Source: Phlebopus portentosus
Taxonomy: Eukaryota > Basidiomycota > Agaricomycetes > Boletales > Boletinellaceae
Length of the DNA: 64,000 nt
Direction of reading: 5' to 3'
Assembly (NCBI GenBank): GCA_037892935.1
Contig: JAYXKI010000019.1
Location: forward strand, 584,753-648,752
The position numbers and the translations under genes were made by a program. Positions 12,521 to 24,082 of the stretch are shown here, piece after piece. The notes beneath the pieces are model-generated. The model made no database searches, was not told the origin of the DNA, and saw only the letters and a program-made list of their open reading frames with translations. The number at the start of each line of letters is the position of its first letter. Positions within the stretch are counted from its first letter, which is position 1.

Positions 12521-13545
12521 ACCGCCCTACTCGTATGTCTCTAATGCGCTTTCTATTGTCTTCGAGTAGCTTATTGTCGACCTTAGGCTGACCCGAATGT
12601 AGACCTCTTCACATTATTTCATCACTTCCGGATCTTGGTTGTAATCTTGCACGGCAGCACGATTTCCAATTATCTTTATCGCAATTGTAGCATCCACAGT
12701 CAATTTTCAATCCCGTCAAATCGACAATATGTTTGGAATAATGTATGTCAGATTGCTCAGTGAGTGATGTCCTCCTCGAGGAGTGTGCAGCAAAGATTAG
12801 CGCCGAGTTTCGAGTGGTAAGCAATACTTACGTCGTACCTCGCGCGCGGTCGTGGTTGTTAACGGATGCATTCTCATCATCAACTCGCGGCGACGGGCGT
12901 CCAATATCTTTGTGCAGTGCGTTGGTGTACTCTTAACTCCAGTCGTCAATGCATACCATCCTCACTCCACAGAGGACGCCGGCTTTTATCGTTAACGATC
13001 TATGTCATTTCTAGTCTTGTATGGTCAGCTTCCTGCAGACTATTACTGAACATGCGTCATTCGGTGCGAACCATTATTCTTGTTCGACTATAGGGTTTCC
13101 AAGTATTTTTAACTCAGCTCCCACGAGAAAATCTTCCTGTGGAATATTGACAAGGCCAGACTTCGTCAAAGTGCTGGATCAGAGATATCTAACACACGGC
13201 AATGACAACGTTTGACGAACGACAATTGCTGCTTGTATTCAGCGTCGCGATGATGTCATTCACAGGTGCTTTCTCATTGTCGAATCAAAGCGAATGAGCG
13301 CTCAATGCTTCTGACTGTAATCTCCGATTTTCAGCTTCGATGCACAGTGATGCGTGCTGACCATCTGCACCGGAAAAAGGAACTTTTGGATTCCTTTAAT
13401 TGATCTCAGAAGACTCAGATATCCCTGTGTGTGAACTTTCTCAGCACGGCACTCTCAGCCGTCTCCTGAAAAACATATAAATATCACAAGATTTTTGTGC
13501 AACCTCAAAAATTGAAACCAGACCTTCGTAATCATTTTTTTCAAG
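12521..13545. other. Intergenic region
   Basis: Only short open frames. No family motif or repeat recognised. Confidence 0.4.
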
Positions 13546-14225
13546 GTGAAGTTCTGCACTGTACACTTTCTTACTCTTCTCGCCGCAGCATGTGTTGAAG
13601 CCCAGTTTTTGACGATTAATACACCGTATGTCGCCTTTCTCCTTGACATTTGAGGCCCATCATATTGATCACCCTATTTCTCGTTGGACAGGCCAAGTGC
13701 CCGTCCAATGTGAACCGCTGCTCATTACTTGGAGCGGAGGCGTCGGTAAGAAGATAGATTTCGTTTGCGTGGTTAATCACTAAAGTATCCACTTTTCTTG
13801 AGCACCTTACTCCCTCGTATGTATCACCTTTATCATCTAAAATATCTCATAAACTGAAGTTTGTCTAGGAGTCTGTCTAACAACACGTCAAGATGTTTTC
13901 TATCCTTAATCAATTTCTCGGCATTATTCCCGGAGGTCGACCTAGTGCGCCCCCCATTGTTGAGTTTGGCGAGCAAGAAGGCACCTTCTTCACTTGGGAT
14001 GTCAACGTCTCTGCAGGTACGTACAATCATTCCAGGGAGTCCTGTGGATTATTGAGAAACGAATGTTATAAAGGAACACCAATTGCGTTGGAAGTCAGAG
14101 GCTCTGCAGGGCCTCTCGTGGAGACTGCTCCGTTCACCGTAGAAGACAGCTGTAAGTCGGTGGAAGCCTCCTTGTCTTGGTTACATGTACTGACATTCTC
14201 TGCAGCTGACTGTAGTTGCCTTTGA
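13546..14225 (+). pseudogene. Small secreted protein of a common Agaricomycete family, inactivated
   Basis: The exons outline a signal peptide (KFCTVHFLTLLAAACVEAQ), then TINTP, CEPLLITWSGG, APYSL, IIPGGRPSAP, FGEQEGTFFTWDVNVSAG, TPIALEVRGSAG, ETAPFTV and a cysteine-containing end SSDCSCL with stop at 14223-14225. The last three exons splice cleanly. Two defects appear at the 5' end: the expected start codon reads GTG (13546-13548), and one extra C in the run at 13700-13702 shifts the frame between TINTP and CEPLL. The third intron boundary before IIPGG is also unclear. I infer a recently decayed secreted protein; function of the family is not known to me. Confidence 0.65.
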
Positions 14226-14929
14226 TGAACCCCTCCAAATTAGCATGTAACCCCGATTTTGTTTGTCAGCTTGAGAAGGCACACTTCATCGGTGATAGGG
14301 CTCTATCGCGTCGTCAACACTTACATTCGCCAAATCATACAAAACATCCACATCTGATTGTCTGCTATTGTTTGTTCGTCGGTGTTTTAGTCTATCCACT
14401 CATGCAGCAGAACTATGTGATATACTGTGAACTCTCGTTTATAAATAATCCAATTGCTAGTTAGAAGACTCCTCAACACTGCGCACATTTGAGAAGGGTG
14501 TACTTGCTAGTGCATTCTTGATAACACTAGATTTTGTGATGTCTGTAGGGACGTGATTTACTCTCACGAATAGTTGAATGCGAGCATTGAAAGGCCTGCT
14601 ACTGAACCTGTGTAGGAAAGTTCCTAAGAAACCTGCTGGAATTGTCGCAGCAGACGCAACATTATAACGCCATGAAGCTACAGGAAGTTCTAAATATCTC
14701 AAACGAAGGTAATGCTTTATATCACTGTTCGGCATGCATCTGCCGCATAAATGTATTCCATGATTCGGAGCCATCTGCATTGTTCGTCTGACACAGGGTG
14801 TCCAATTCTTCCAATGTCAGATTGTCCGGAACTGGGACGGAAAAGAAGGAATCTGTGTAGTCCATAAAGAGCGAAGCGTTGTCGAATGGTGTTACCAGAC
14901 GAGTTCCGTGCACGTAGGACGCCTTGAGA
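14226..14929. other. Region with one unplaced coding-like stretch
   Basis: A minus-strand open frame at 14722-14913 has a protein-like composition (LVTPFDNASLFMDYTDSFF, VPVPDNLTLEELDTL), but I do not recognise it and cannot find convincing neighbouring exons. It may be a gene fragment. The rest shows nothing. Confidence 0.3.
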
Positions 14930-15280
14930 GATGTTTCATCCTGACTTTGATGTCGGACATGGGAAAGGCTGCGCTCGGCTCGCCAATACGTTCTGTTCTT
15001 TTTTCGGACATTACATGCATATCCTGTCTAGAAATGATTCGCGCTGACATACTCTTATCCTCACCAAGAGTCAAGAACGATGAATTGCACAATGATCCAT
15101 CAATAATTTTTCTAAAAAAATGGGTACGCTTCTACTGTATATGAATTGTGTCATTTCTTCGCGATTACCGAGGCATTGGTTCATCAGCTTCTCTTGCGGA
15201 ATCACTGCGCAAGGCACATCATATAGTGGAATTCTTCTAACGCACATACGACAGCATGAAACATACTCATCAAGAAAAAC
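14930..15280 (+). repeat. Duplicated segment, copy 1 (matches 20938-21265)
   Basis: The two blocks share long runs, including CTTCGCGATTACCGAGGCAT and GGAATCACTGCGCAAGG, in the same orientation. In the 21-kb copy this block lies downstream of the intact glycine/methionine-rich gene, so this is the 3' flank of the truncated gene copy next to it. Confidence 0.9.
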
Positions 15281-15990
15281 AGCCCGCCACCATTGCCTCC
15301 GCGACCATATTCGTACGCGTAGTTATCATCATACGCACGGCCACGCGGGGCATACCCGTCTTCAGGCCTGCTACGATAAAGAGAATCTTTAAGTGCGGCG
15401 CGTTCGGCGCGTTCCGCACGGTGTCGCTCGTGACGTGAGATACCTGTTTCGCCGAGTCCACCAGGACCGTAGTCGGCCGGATCACCGTATTGGATACCTC
15501 CCGAAGTTCCGTATCCACCTGCTGAGAGAGGACGCTGTATGCCCATTCCGGCTGTCCCAGCGCCGAGCATTGCATCTGAGGTTCCGTAGAAAGGGATCGT
15601 TGTCGAGTAAATGGAGGGGCCATAAATCCCGATGCTGACGGTGCCATTCCCATTCCCATTTCCTGCGCTGCGACAGGACTGCCCGCCATACCGTCCATAC
15701 CAGCTCCCATGGTATTTCCAGTGATTGCGGGACTCATTGCACCCATTCCTGCGCCCATACCGCCATACGCACCTCCCGCTACCCATAAGAAGCGAATTGC
15801 CTTGATCAAAGATGCGCGCTGCAGCTATTGCAGCTGCTTCGACCGCCGCCAGACGACCTGCATTGTCCATGGCTCGCGTTGTGTATTGCCATAATTTCGT
15901 AACTATACGAAACAAAAATAAAGATTAAATCTAAGTCAACTTTTATTTTAGATTTAGAGTTTAATTAATATAGGATAGGACGAACCTTCA
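15281..15990 (-). pseudogene. Truncated copy of the glycine/methionine-rich gene (21691-23293)
   Basis: Matches the intact gene closely in sequence and orientation but has lost large parts: about 600 bp spanning the 3' flank and C-terminal exon end (jump at 15280), an internal segment of about 80 bp near 15580, and nearly all of the GMGG minisatellite. Exon 1 and most of exon 2 are missing. The copy ends at about 15990 inside sequence equal to the end of the parent's exon 2 and its intron start, where it is fused to the 3' end of the Crinkler-kinase gene. Confidence 0.85.
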
Positions 15991-18740
15991 CCGATCCATT
16001 TCTTCATCGACGAACTCTGCTTTACCATTGTTGAGAGATGGGTCAGATTTGGTGGCAGGATCCCAGATAACCACATCTCGAACTTGGGAATTTGCTGAAG
16101 AACCCAGAGAGAACTGCTCGGAGGACGGAGACGGAGGCCCTGAAGCAGAGGACCGGGTGCTGGAATCACTGGATTGTCGCCACATTGCTGGCGAGAAAGT
16201 CTGAAGCAGAGGCGTGCCTAGTGTTTGAGTAATCGAGCTGCCGCCTCTTCGGCGTCGAACCTCCACTATTGCTGCATCTCCTCTTCAAATTACCTACCAA
16301 CGCAAGGGCTTGGAGAAGCCGTCCCGATGACCAGAAATCCGGTTCTTCGTCCATCAGCTCATGTAACAGAGGCCGGCGTCTGGGTTCATAGTTCAGAAGC
16401 AAACCAGTGAGTGAGTCGATGGCTCTGTCTTTCCCCGAGCCAAAAAACGCAACGACTGCGCCGCAGGACCACAGATCCGCCCGTATAAGGTTGAGCGGAC
16501 GCAAAGATCTCTTATTATCATGAGCAATCTCCGGGGCACTCCATTTAGGAGTCCCGCAGGACAACTCGATCATCTCGTCTATCTCCATGCACCTGATGGC
16601 GATATCGAAGTCGATAATATAAAGACACCTTGATTCACTGTCCGAGACGAGATTGTCAGGCTTAATATCTAGATGCGCAATCTTGTGCCTGTGGAGAAAG
16701 GCAACTCCTTCGACGAGCTGGTGGCTGAGTCGTACGGATTCGCAATCAAGAATGCACGGAGAAAGATCCGAGATAGAGGTCTTCTTCGGGAGAATTATCA
16801 AAAATCCGCCCAAACCTATCTCGAGAGTCTCCATCAGCGGTATGACATGGTTATGCGGAGATCGTTGTGCATTGAGTTCCTCGAGCAAAGAAAGCTCATC
16901 GGAATCCTCGATACGGACAAGTTTCGCAACGACCAGTACTCCTTCGGAACTTGTCGCTTCTAGTACGTGACTTGTTAACTGTGCTCATCCGTTAGCGCGA
17001 TAATTAACATGAGTCATCCGCACGTACTTTGAGCATTGGTTCCAAATCTGGATCATGTTTGATAGATTGTACCTTGAAATTCGCTTTCTTGAGAGCATCC
17101 ATTATCTGTTCATGGTACGTGTTCTGATCTCGGTTCTGGTCCCCGTCGGTCCTCCGTCTCTTGGGGTCACGACTGCCGTCATCATTACGGCCATCCTTCT
17201 TGCCAGTAAGGGTACCTAAGCGCTCCCGGTCGATGGCTTTCTTCATAGACTCGACAGTGTTACCCTTCTCGCCAACATTGCAACCGCTTTGAAAATGTCT
17301 TGCGTTTTGTAAACCTCGAACAGGAAGGTCGTCAGATGCAGAATGCCGGTGATCTTATATGTTTCCGAGCTGAAATGAACCTGGGCAATAGACATGTCAA
17401 TGGTGGAATGGTAAGAATGCGTGACATCAAACGCACGGCTCCATTTCTTTTGGCATAGCAGAATAAACGGATTATTTCCCACTGTCTCGATAAAAATGCG
17501 CCCATGAGAAAAACTTCTTGTCTTCGGAAGAGGTTTCTCCTCCAAGCTCAATCCCGAGACGTAAGGAGCATGCTAGTTGGATCTGCAGTCTGGTTAGATC
17601 TTTCCGGTCGGACTTCGAATCAAACCCAGCAAGGAAAGAAGGAAATCCGTCCATAAACAAGGCAAAATCAGGAAGCGGCCGGTACGTGAATTGTCTGTCA
17701 TCGTGAACATGGCCTTTTTGAGTGTGCGACAAGAGGAAATGGGAACGGTTGATTCCTATGGCGCAAGTTGAGAGAGTCTAATATAATATAGTGGTAAACT
17801 CAGACACTTACTTGTCGAATGAACCCCTTACTTGCTCCATCCAAAATACCGTGAACTTTTCAAACAATAGCAGCCATGCCGCCTCCTGTGATAAGTCAGG
17901 CCCAGTACCTTCTGACCGATAAACTGTAGAGATGGCTTGGATGAAATGGAAAACTTCATGATTCACGTCTGAATACGGATTCGCGGTATTCGCATTGTCA
18001 TTGATCATCTCGTTGATCCTGGTGCGATACGGCTGTGGTTCAATAGACTGGCTTATTATGACCGTTAGACTATGGACAAACCATCAGCAGCAATCATTGG
18101 TTTTGTAAAGGCTAGCCATGTACCAATTGCGCATTTCAGCGCTTCCTGGATGCCTCGGAACTCTCACTATGTCACGTATGCAATCCTCAAGCAACTGCGA
18201 CATCCGATATCCATTCAGACCGATCACACCCGGCCAATCCGCTTCTTCAGAAGTTCGAAGACGGACAAAAAAAGTGATGCGTTTACGCATGATCGGGCCA
18301 AGCTCTGTAGGAGTATTTCTGGCCTCCTCAGATAACTCTGTATCTTCCTCGCCTTCAGATGCTGGAACCGACTTTAAGTTTCATTTTGTATAGAGAAAGA
18401 AGCGCGACGCACCGGGAACCTCGATAAGTAGTGTCTTTTCTGTAAGTTGTCGCAGCCGCTGCTTCGGACTGAGCTTCTTAACTTTCTCTTCGTTGGGGGA
18501 GAAGACCTCGTTGAGTAGGTCATTAAAGTTGTCGGGGTCCATGTCGCCGAAGTCGATCTCGGAATCCGTGCATCTCCACATGGTGAGCACTCTGGGAACG
18601 ACGTTCCCGAGGACATCTGGCTGCTCCTCCTTGACCTTCGTCGTCAAGTCGTAAGTGCATGCACCGCGGTGGAGAATGACAAAAAAGGCATTTCCGAAGG
18701 CAGCCTTCTTCTTGGTCGATGAGATTTTGAGATTTGTCAT
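15988..18740 (-). CDS. Crinkler-like protein 2: ubiquitin-like header + middle domain + serine/threonine-type kinase
   Basis: Header, residues about 1-115, from MTNLKIS: DLTTKVKEEQPDVLG, VLTMWRC, DPDNFNDLLNEVF, LSPKQRLRQL and LLIEVPG follow the Crinkler header layout. An intron (GTGCGT..CCAG) joins it to ASEGEEDTELS and a middle domain with several exons (about 18290-17000), which includes a basic KKDGRNDDGSRDPKRRR tract. The kinase (about 16960-16200) has an ATP-lobe Lys in VVAKLV, the catalytic loop HLDIKPDN, DFD in place of DFG, activation-loop SAPEI, DLWSCG and a RPLLHE helix. A serine-rich tail follows. At least six exons; some internal junctions are approximate. The stop codon (TGA, 15988-15990) lies in sequence shared with the neighbouring duplicated gene, so the original C-terminus was lost. 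It is the most intact of the three related genes here. Confidence 0.7.
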
Positions 18741-18859
18741 GCTGACCGTCGAGAATCTCACGTCACACGTCACATGATCACGTTACAGAGCTTACGCTAA
18801 GGGTCTTGGTAAGAGTGCTGAAGACGAGACGAGATTCTGGCATAAAAGACATTCGAGGT

Positions 18860-20125
18860 CCGATTCGAGGAGGTGCCTGGGAGGGAAAAGGGACATTTCG
18901 GGCCCGTCAATACGAAAGACGCACTCGTCCGAGCGCGTCATTTCGACGAGAGCTATTTCAAAGCCTACAGAAACGATAGCTTGACGACCTTGGCCTGCAA
19001 ATGAAAGGTCTCCTCCAGGGACTGAGTCGACTACAGGACGTGACACTATCTTCGGATGGATATGCGGGGGTCGTCGTTCAACCAGCATCGAATGTGGAAG
19101 GTGTCACTGCGAATAACCTCGTCCTCCGTCTATAAGTCAATTCGAGAGCTGCAGCAGAACATGGCACTGCAATGTAGTACTGTTGGGTTTAATCCGGGAG
19201 ATTCCCTCAAGACTGGAAATTTCCGAGCAGGAGTGCAAGGCGCGAATGGAGAACGATCAGAATGAGGCTATTCATGGTCGCACGAGGCAATCGAGACACT
19301 GCAGGTCGAACATGAGAGTATACTACCCAAGCCTGCCAGCCACCAGGCGACAATTCAGGCTTATATCAAAGAGAGGGACACGCTGAAGACTATGGTTGCT
19401 CGTTATGAATGGGGTGGGACAGTTACTACTACTCACAAGCGGATCCATCCTCGCCATAAGTCAATAAATCTGTCGAGCCAACTGATTTGAGCTTGAGGAA
19501 GTCCGAAGTAACTTCGAGGCATAAGAAATGGACATTAGTACTGTCGAGCTTCGTAAAGTTCTCCGGTACCGGCGTGAATCCGGCCAGTTGAGTTGTGGCG
19601 CTTGCGAAGGCTAACGCAAGGACTGAATTTATCAATGGTGAGTTCATTCTCTTTGTGTTCTCAACGGGTCAAGCTCACCATTTGTGTCAGAGTAGCATCA
19701 CATGGCTCAGGGACAGTAAGTACAGCATGCACGAACAAAAAGCTCAAAATCTTCAGAGACGAAATCAGCAACTGTACAATCAATACACACGTCTGAATAT
19801 CGCATGTAACCATGCTGCTGGGGGATTAATCTCTGATGATACCTAGATTGAGCGATTGTGGAACAACTGCTCCAATCTTCATGCAGAAACGAAGATCTGG
19901 GAGGTGCGTAACCGTCAATAAACTCGTCTTGTGATTTATATCAATTCAAGATGTAGAATGTGCGGACTCGACTAAGCGATGAGAACAAGGTTCTGTATCT
20001 GGAGTGATCTCGTATAGAGAACTTGATTGTCATCATGCAGAGAATGCAAAATGACATTGACAAGGCGAACTGCAGTGATAGGCGAAGATTCGAGTCCCAA
20101 ATCCATAGTCCGGAGGGCCAAGAGT
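18860..20125 (+). pseudogene. Relic of nuclear-pore coiled-coil protein TPR/MLP1
   Basis: Family-like blocks appear in order but in different frames and interrupted by stops: LGLQMKGLLQGLSRLQD, NVEGVTANNLVL, IREIPSRLEISEQECKARM, ENDQNEA, AIETLQVEHESILPKPASHQ, AYIKERDTLKTMVARYE, RLSDENKVLYLE, ENLIVIMQRMQNDIDKAN and DRRRFESQI. This matches the long coiled coil of nuclear basket proteins. The fragment covers only a small middle part of a protein normally near 1,900 residues, and has no start or end. Identification is from recognised sequence style, not an alignment. Confidence 0.6.
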
Positions 20126-20311
20126 AAGCATTCCTCTATATCAAGTTTGCTTTAGCATAGTAACATTCAATCTTGAATGTTTTAGTCAGGATCTTTGAAC
20201 TTAGCTTTCCCGCAAGTGTGACACAGTCCGACAAATTTTATTGCAGAAGGATACCGGAACCGCGAACTATGGTTGATCGCTGCGTAAGTTAGATACTTCT
20301 GAAAATATCTT

Positions 20312-20841
20312 CTACGTTACTGTACTCCGATCTGCCGCTGCGATGGCTTGCTTTATTGTGAGCAACTCTGGAGAAAGAAGCAGGTGGGAGCCTCCGTCCT
20401 GAATGTGCAGCGCATGCTCAAGAATTCTAATCCTTTCACTCACCTCAGTGAGTTTCCAAGAAAAATTAGAATATTTTTGAAGTGGTGTAGAGGACTTATG
20501 ATGCGTAGAGTTTTCCCATCGTACTTCCAGCAGTTTCTGAAAGCAGTCATTTTAGTTGAGCCTTCATAGTGCTCAAGAAGAGATGGCTTACCTGTAGGAC
20601 AGACATACCTGCATCCTTGCCACACACATGAGGAACACGGTACTTTCTTGCCGCACTTGAGCTTGAGCCTTTTGAAGATAAGTGGCAGGGTGCTGAATTG
20701 ATATGCTGTTGGGAATTGGACTAACCTGCGACATTCGGCACAAGAGATCTCCCCAGCGATTTGCCTTAGTTCGAGTTCCCAGATACGTACCGACCGCAAT
20801 TCGCTGCCCAGATTATCTCCGTCCTTTTGGCCAGAGACCAT
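20312..20841 (-). pseudogene. Zn(II)2Cys6 transcription-factor relic (DNA-binding domain and linker)
   Basis: Removing an intron between CAECRRL and LKLKC rebuilds a fungal binuclear zinc cluster: CAECRR..LKLKCGKKVPCSSC..GCRYVCPTG, with all six cysteines. The next exon has the coiled dimerisation stretch SERIRILEHALHIQ and ELLTIKQAI typical of this class. The frame then stops at 20312 and no regulatory domain follows, so only the first 120 or so residues remain. The start codon region (20841 or lower) is not certain. Confidence 0.65.
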
Positions 20842-20937
20842 TTTCAGACTGGAGGGTAAAAGATAGCAATCGAAATCTGTCTAGGGATGGTGTTGTTCGT
20901 TTTCCATACGAGCATCTGTGCTGCGGTCCAGGCGGCA

Positions 20938-21265
20938 CATGGGAAAAGCTGCGCTCGGCTCGCCGTTAATATTTCGCTCTGTTCCTTTTTCGGACATTAC
21001 ATACATATCCTGTCTATAAATGATTCGCGCTGACCTCACCAAGAGTCAAGAACGATGAATCGCACAAGGATCCATTAATAATTTCCCTAAAAAAATGGGT
21101 ATGCTTCTACTGTATATGGATTGTGTCATTTCTTCGCGATTACCGAGGCATTGGTTCATCAGCTTCTCCTGCGGAATCACTGCGCAAGGTACATCATATA
21201 GTGGAATTCTTCTAATTGTACACAGGCGCACTAAATATACTCATCAATTGCAAGAAAAACAGAAT
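20938..21265 (+). repeat. Duplicated segment, copy 2 (matches 14930-15280)
   Basis: Parental copy of the block downstream of the intact glycine/methionine-rich gene. It begins at CATGGGAAAAGCTGCGCTCG and ends near CAAGAAAAACAG. Confidence 0.9.
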
Positions 21266-21690
21266 TTCGATCACATGAATAAATTTTTCATTAGCAGTAT
21301 AGCCTTGGTTGCATCGATCGACGGAACATCGCACATTCATTCGTACAATGTGCCGGCATTATACAGTAAAAATCCGCAACACTGAGCTCCGAAAATTCAT
21401 CCGATAGAAGCTTCTGCGCTATATACTCGAGTCAAAACATAGTCGAATAAAGCTCAGAGTAAATATCGGCTTGTCGCTGTGGAGAAATGAGAACAGAGCG
21501 ATCGTGACAAAATCTGCGAATGTCGAAGACTAGGCGCGTGAGAAAAATGCCTCAGAACGGGGGCATTGATGGTACCAGATCGACGCATACACTTCACGAT
21601 AGCCATACAATACAGTACACGAGAAATAAAGAAAAACGGGATATATAATTATGAGATCCACTTGGGTATGAGATCGTCGAAAAGTCCGTC

Positions 21691-23293
21691 TCAATACCTT
21701 CCGCCGTACCCATATCTTCCACCGGAGACTTCAGAAGCGCCTAAAGCATATCTCTCCGCTTCACGAACTGCGCGATGTCGCCGACGCCCGTGCCGACCGT
21801 ATCTGGGCCTGCTTTCATACCCGCCGTATGCATCGGATACGTAGCCCTCACCGTAGTCACTACCATACCCGCCACCATTGCCTCCGCGACCATATTCGTA
21901 CGCGTAGTTATCATCATACGCACGGCCACGCGGGGCATACCCGTCTTCAGGCCTGCTACGATAAAGAGAATCTTTAAGTGCGGCGCGTTCGGCGCGTTCC
22001 GCACGGTGTCGCTCGTGACGTGAGATACCTGTTTCGCCGAGTCCACCAGGACCGTAGTCGGCCGGATCACCGTATTGGATACCTCCCGAAGTTCCGTATC
22101 CACCTGCTGAGAGAGGACGTTGTATGCCCATTCCGGCTGTCCCAGCGCCGAGCATTGCATCTGAGGTCCCATACATTCCAGCATTGCTACCAGCGTAACC
22201 TGGCACACCACTTGCACCATACGCGTAATCCGAAGGTGCGGCGCCCGTAGAAAGGGATCGTTGTCGAGTAAATGGAGGGGGCATAAATCCCGATGCTGAC
22301 GGTGCCATTCCCATTCCTTGCGCTGCGACAGGACTGCCCGCCATACCGCCCATGCCAGCTCCCATAGTCATAGTATTTCCAGGGATTGCGGGACTAACTG
22401 CACGCATTCCCATTCTTCCTCCCATTCCTCCTCCCATTCCTCCGCCCATTCCCATACCTCCCATTCCTCCTCCCATTCCTCCTCCCAATCCCATTCCTCC
22501 GCCCATTCCTCCGCCCATTCCCCCGCCCATACCTGATCCCATACCTGCACCCATATCAGCTCCAATGGTATTTCCAATGATTGCGGGACTCATTGCACCC
22601 ATTCCTGCGCCCATGCCGCCATACGCACCTCCGCTACCCATAAGAAGTGAATTGCCTTGGTCAAAGATGCGCGCTGCGGCTATCGCAGCCGCTTCGACCG
22701 CCGCCAGACGACCTGCGTTGTCCAAGGCTCGCGTTGTGTATTGCCATAATTTCGTAACTATACAAAGTAAAACAAAAAAAATCAAATAAAAGGGGTCGGA
22801 ATAGGACGAACCTTCACCGATAGCGAGCCCCACAAGCGCCTCGCGTTGTCTCATGGTGTCACCGCCAAGTGGCTGGGCGAGCACTCCATAGTTGTATCTC
22901 CAGTTACGCCAGACTTCGTACGCAGCAGCTGCACCAATCTCGGATGGAGCCATTGTCAATATGTCTCCCTAACCAATGCGCGAGTTAATCGTAAAAGAAA
23001 TGAATATAGTTGAACGAGAGACGCACGAGACCACCATAAGCCCTTCGGTGCAGCATCTTTGCCTCGATGATTGAGGGGCCCATTGATGCCAACGATTGCG
23101 GCCCTAAGCCTTGCAGTCTATTTGAGGCGTAATTATAAATTCCTCCGTCATAATTCTGGCCGGCGATTGCGCGGTAAAAGTCCATACCACCCCAGGACGG
23201 TTGGGGTTGGAATGAAGGAGCCGGAGGTGCAGTAGACTGCCATTGAGAGGTCGCCCAGTTGGGATTTGAGCGATAGTAGTCGAGGTAAGCCAT
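21691..23293 (-). CDS. Glycine/methionine-rich low-complexity protein
   Basis: Three exons (23293-23027, 22968-22812, 22757-21691; introns 58 and 54 nt) join in phase to 496 residues. Residues about 1-140 are ordinary, with EIGAAAAYEVWRNW and an alanine-rich helix-like segment (LAAVEAAAIAAARIFDQG). A long glycine/methionine tract follows (GMGGGMGG units), then a region rich in serine, tyrosine and glycine, and a charged stretch HERHRAERAERAALKDSLY. The C-terminus is rich in Tyr, Gly and Arg (RYGRHGRRRHR, ending GRYGYGGRY). No signal peptide or membrane segment is evident. I do not recognise a function; the composition suggests a disordered, self-associating or RNA-binding protein. A deleted copy lies at 15281-15990. 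Confidence 0.85.
22405..22535 (-). repeat. Coding minisatellite of 12-nt and 6-nt units in the Gly/Met-rich gene
   Basis: Runs of CATTCC(T)CC-type units on the plus strand encode tandem GMGG/GGGM repeats on the minus strand. Length variation of this tract is expected; the partial copy at 15.7 kb lacks it. Confidence 0.85.
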
Positions 23294-24082
23294 AGTAATT
23301 GTCTAAAGGGCTCATTATGGCTTCGCTTTTGTAGTGCTACTGACCCTCAAAGAAACCGTGTGGAGCAAAAATAAGGGAAGACGTCACGACAGAGCCAAAA
23401 ACATTATGTAATAAAGTCACAATTCATTTTGTTACAGCCATATCATATCGGACTGGTTATCCCTATAGAGTGGGGATCGGCAATGCCCATGATTTTCATC
23501 TGCATGTGATTTGCATCGGAGATCAAAAATTTCCTCAATATAGTAGGTCGCTTAGAAATTTTGTATAATACTCACTCTCAACCACAATGTGCTAAGGACT
23601 GCTTGCACAACACAAATCTATACTTGTTTCTATAACATTCAAGACTATATGAAGGTTCTCTTGAGATAAATATAATAAAATAAACTTGAGTGCTTGAAAT
23701 GGAGCATATTTAATGTGCTCCATGTCCAACCACCTTGTCTGGTTCAGTGCTGCACAAGTCAAGTTGTCTGTCAACAGCACTCTGTAAGCTGCAAGTGTCA
23801 GTAAGACACTTTAGACTTGTAAATAAGTCAGTTGTAATGTCATGGGGCTATCAGGAGAGTCATTTCATAGTCATGCAAAATTTATACAAAACTAATGTTA
23901 TAAAAATTGTGGATACCCAATACAGCATGGGATCAGACATCTTACTCACTGAATTATGCAGCCTAATCAAGAGTATTTCAAAAGGCTCTGGAGACAAGAT
24001 AGTGAAGATGATTCTTGCCTACTAATTGTTAGAAATTGCTTTAGTCAGTAGTATAGCATGCACGTGACAGCATATAATCAAG
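23294..24082. other. AT-rich region upstream of the Gly/Met-rich gene
   Basis: Promoter side of the gene that starts at 23293, grading into AT-rich sequence that continues to 32 kb. No gene recognised. Confidence 0.4.

Noticed and set aside
19429..19647. 72-codon minus-strand frame with a signal-peptide-like start (MNSPLINSVLALAFASATTQ)
   Set aside because: It lies opposite well-matched TPR/MLP1 relic blocks on the plus strand, so the hydrophobic start is probably a shadow.
22318..22789. Plus-strand frames rich in proline/isoleucine and serine/histidine
   Set aside because: Mirror images of the Gly/Met minisatellite coding sequence on the minus strand.
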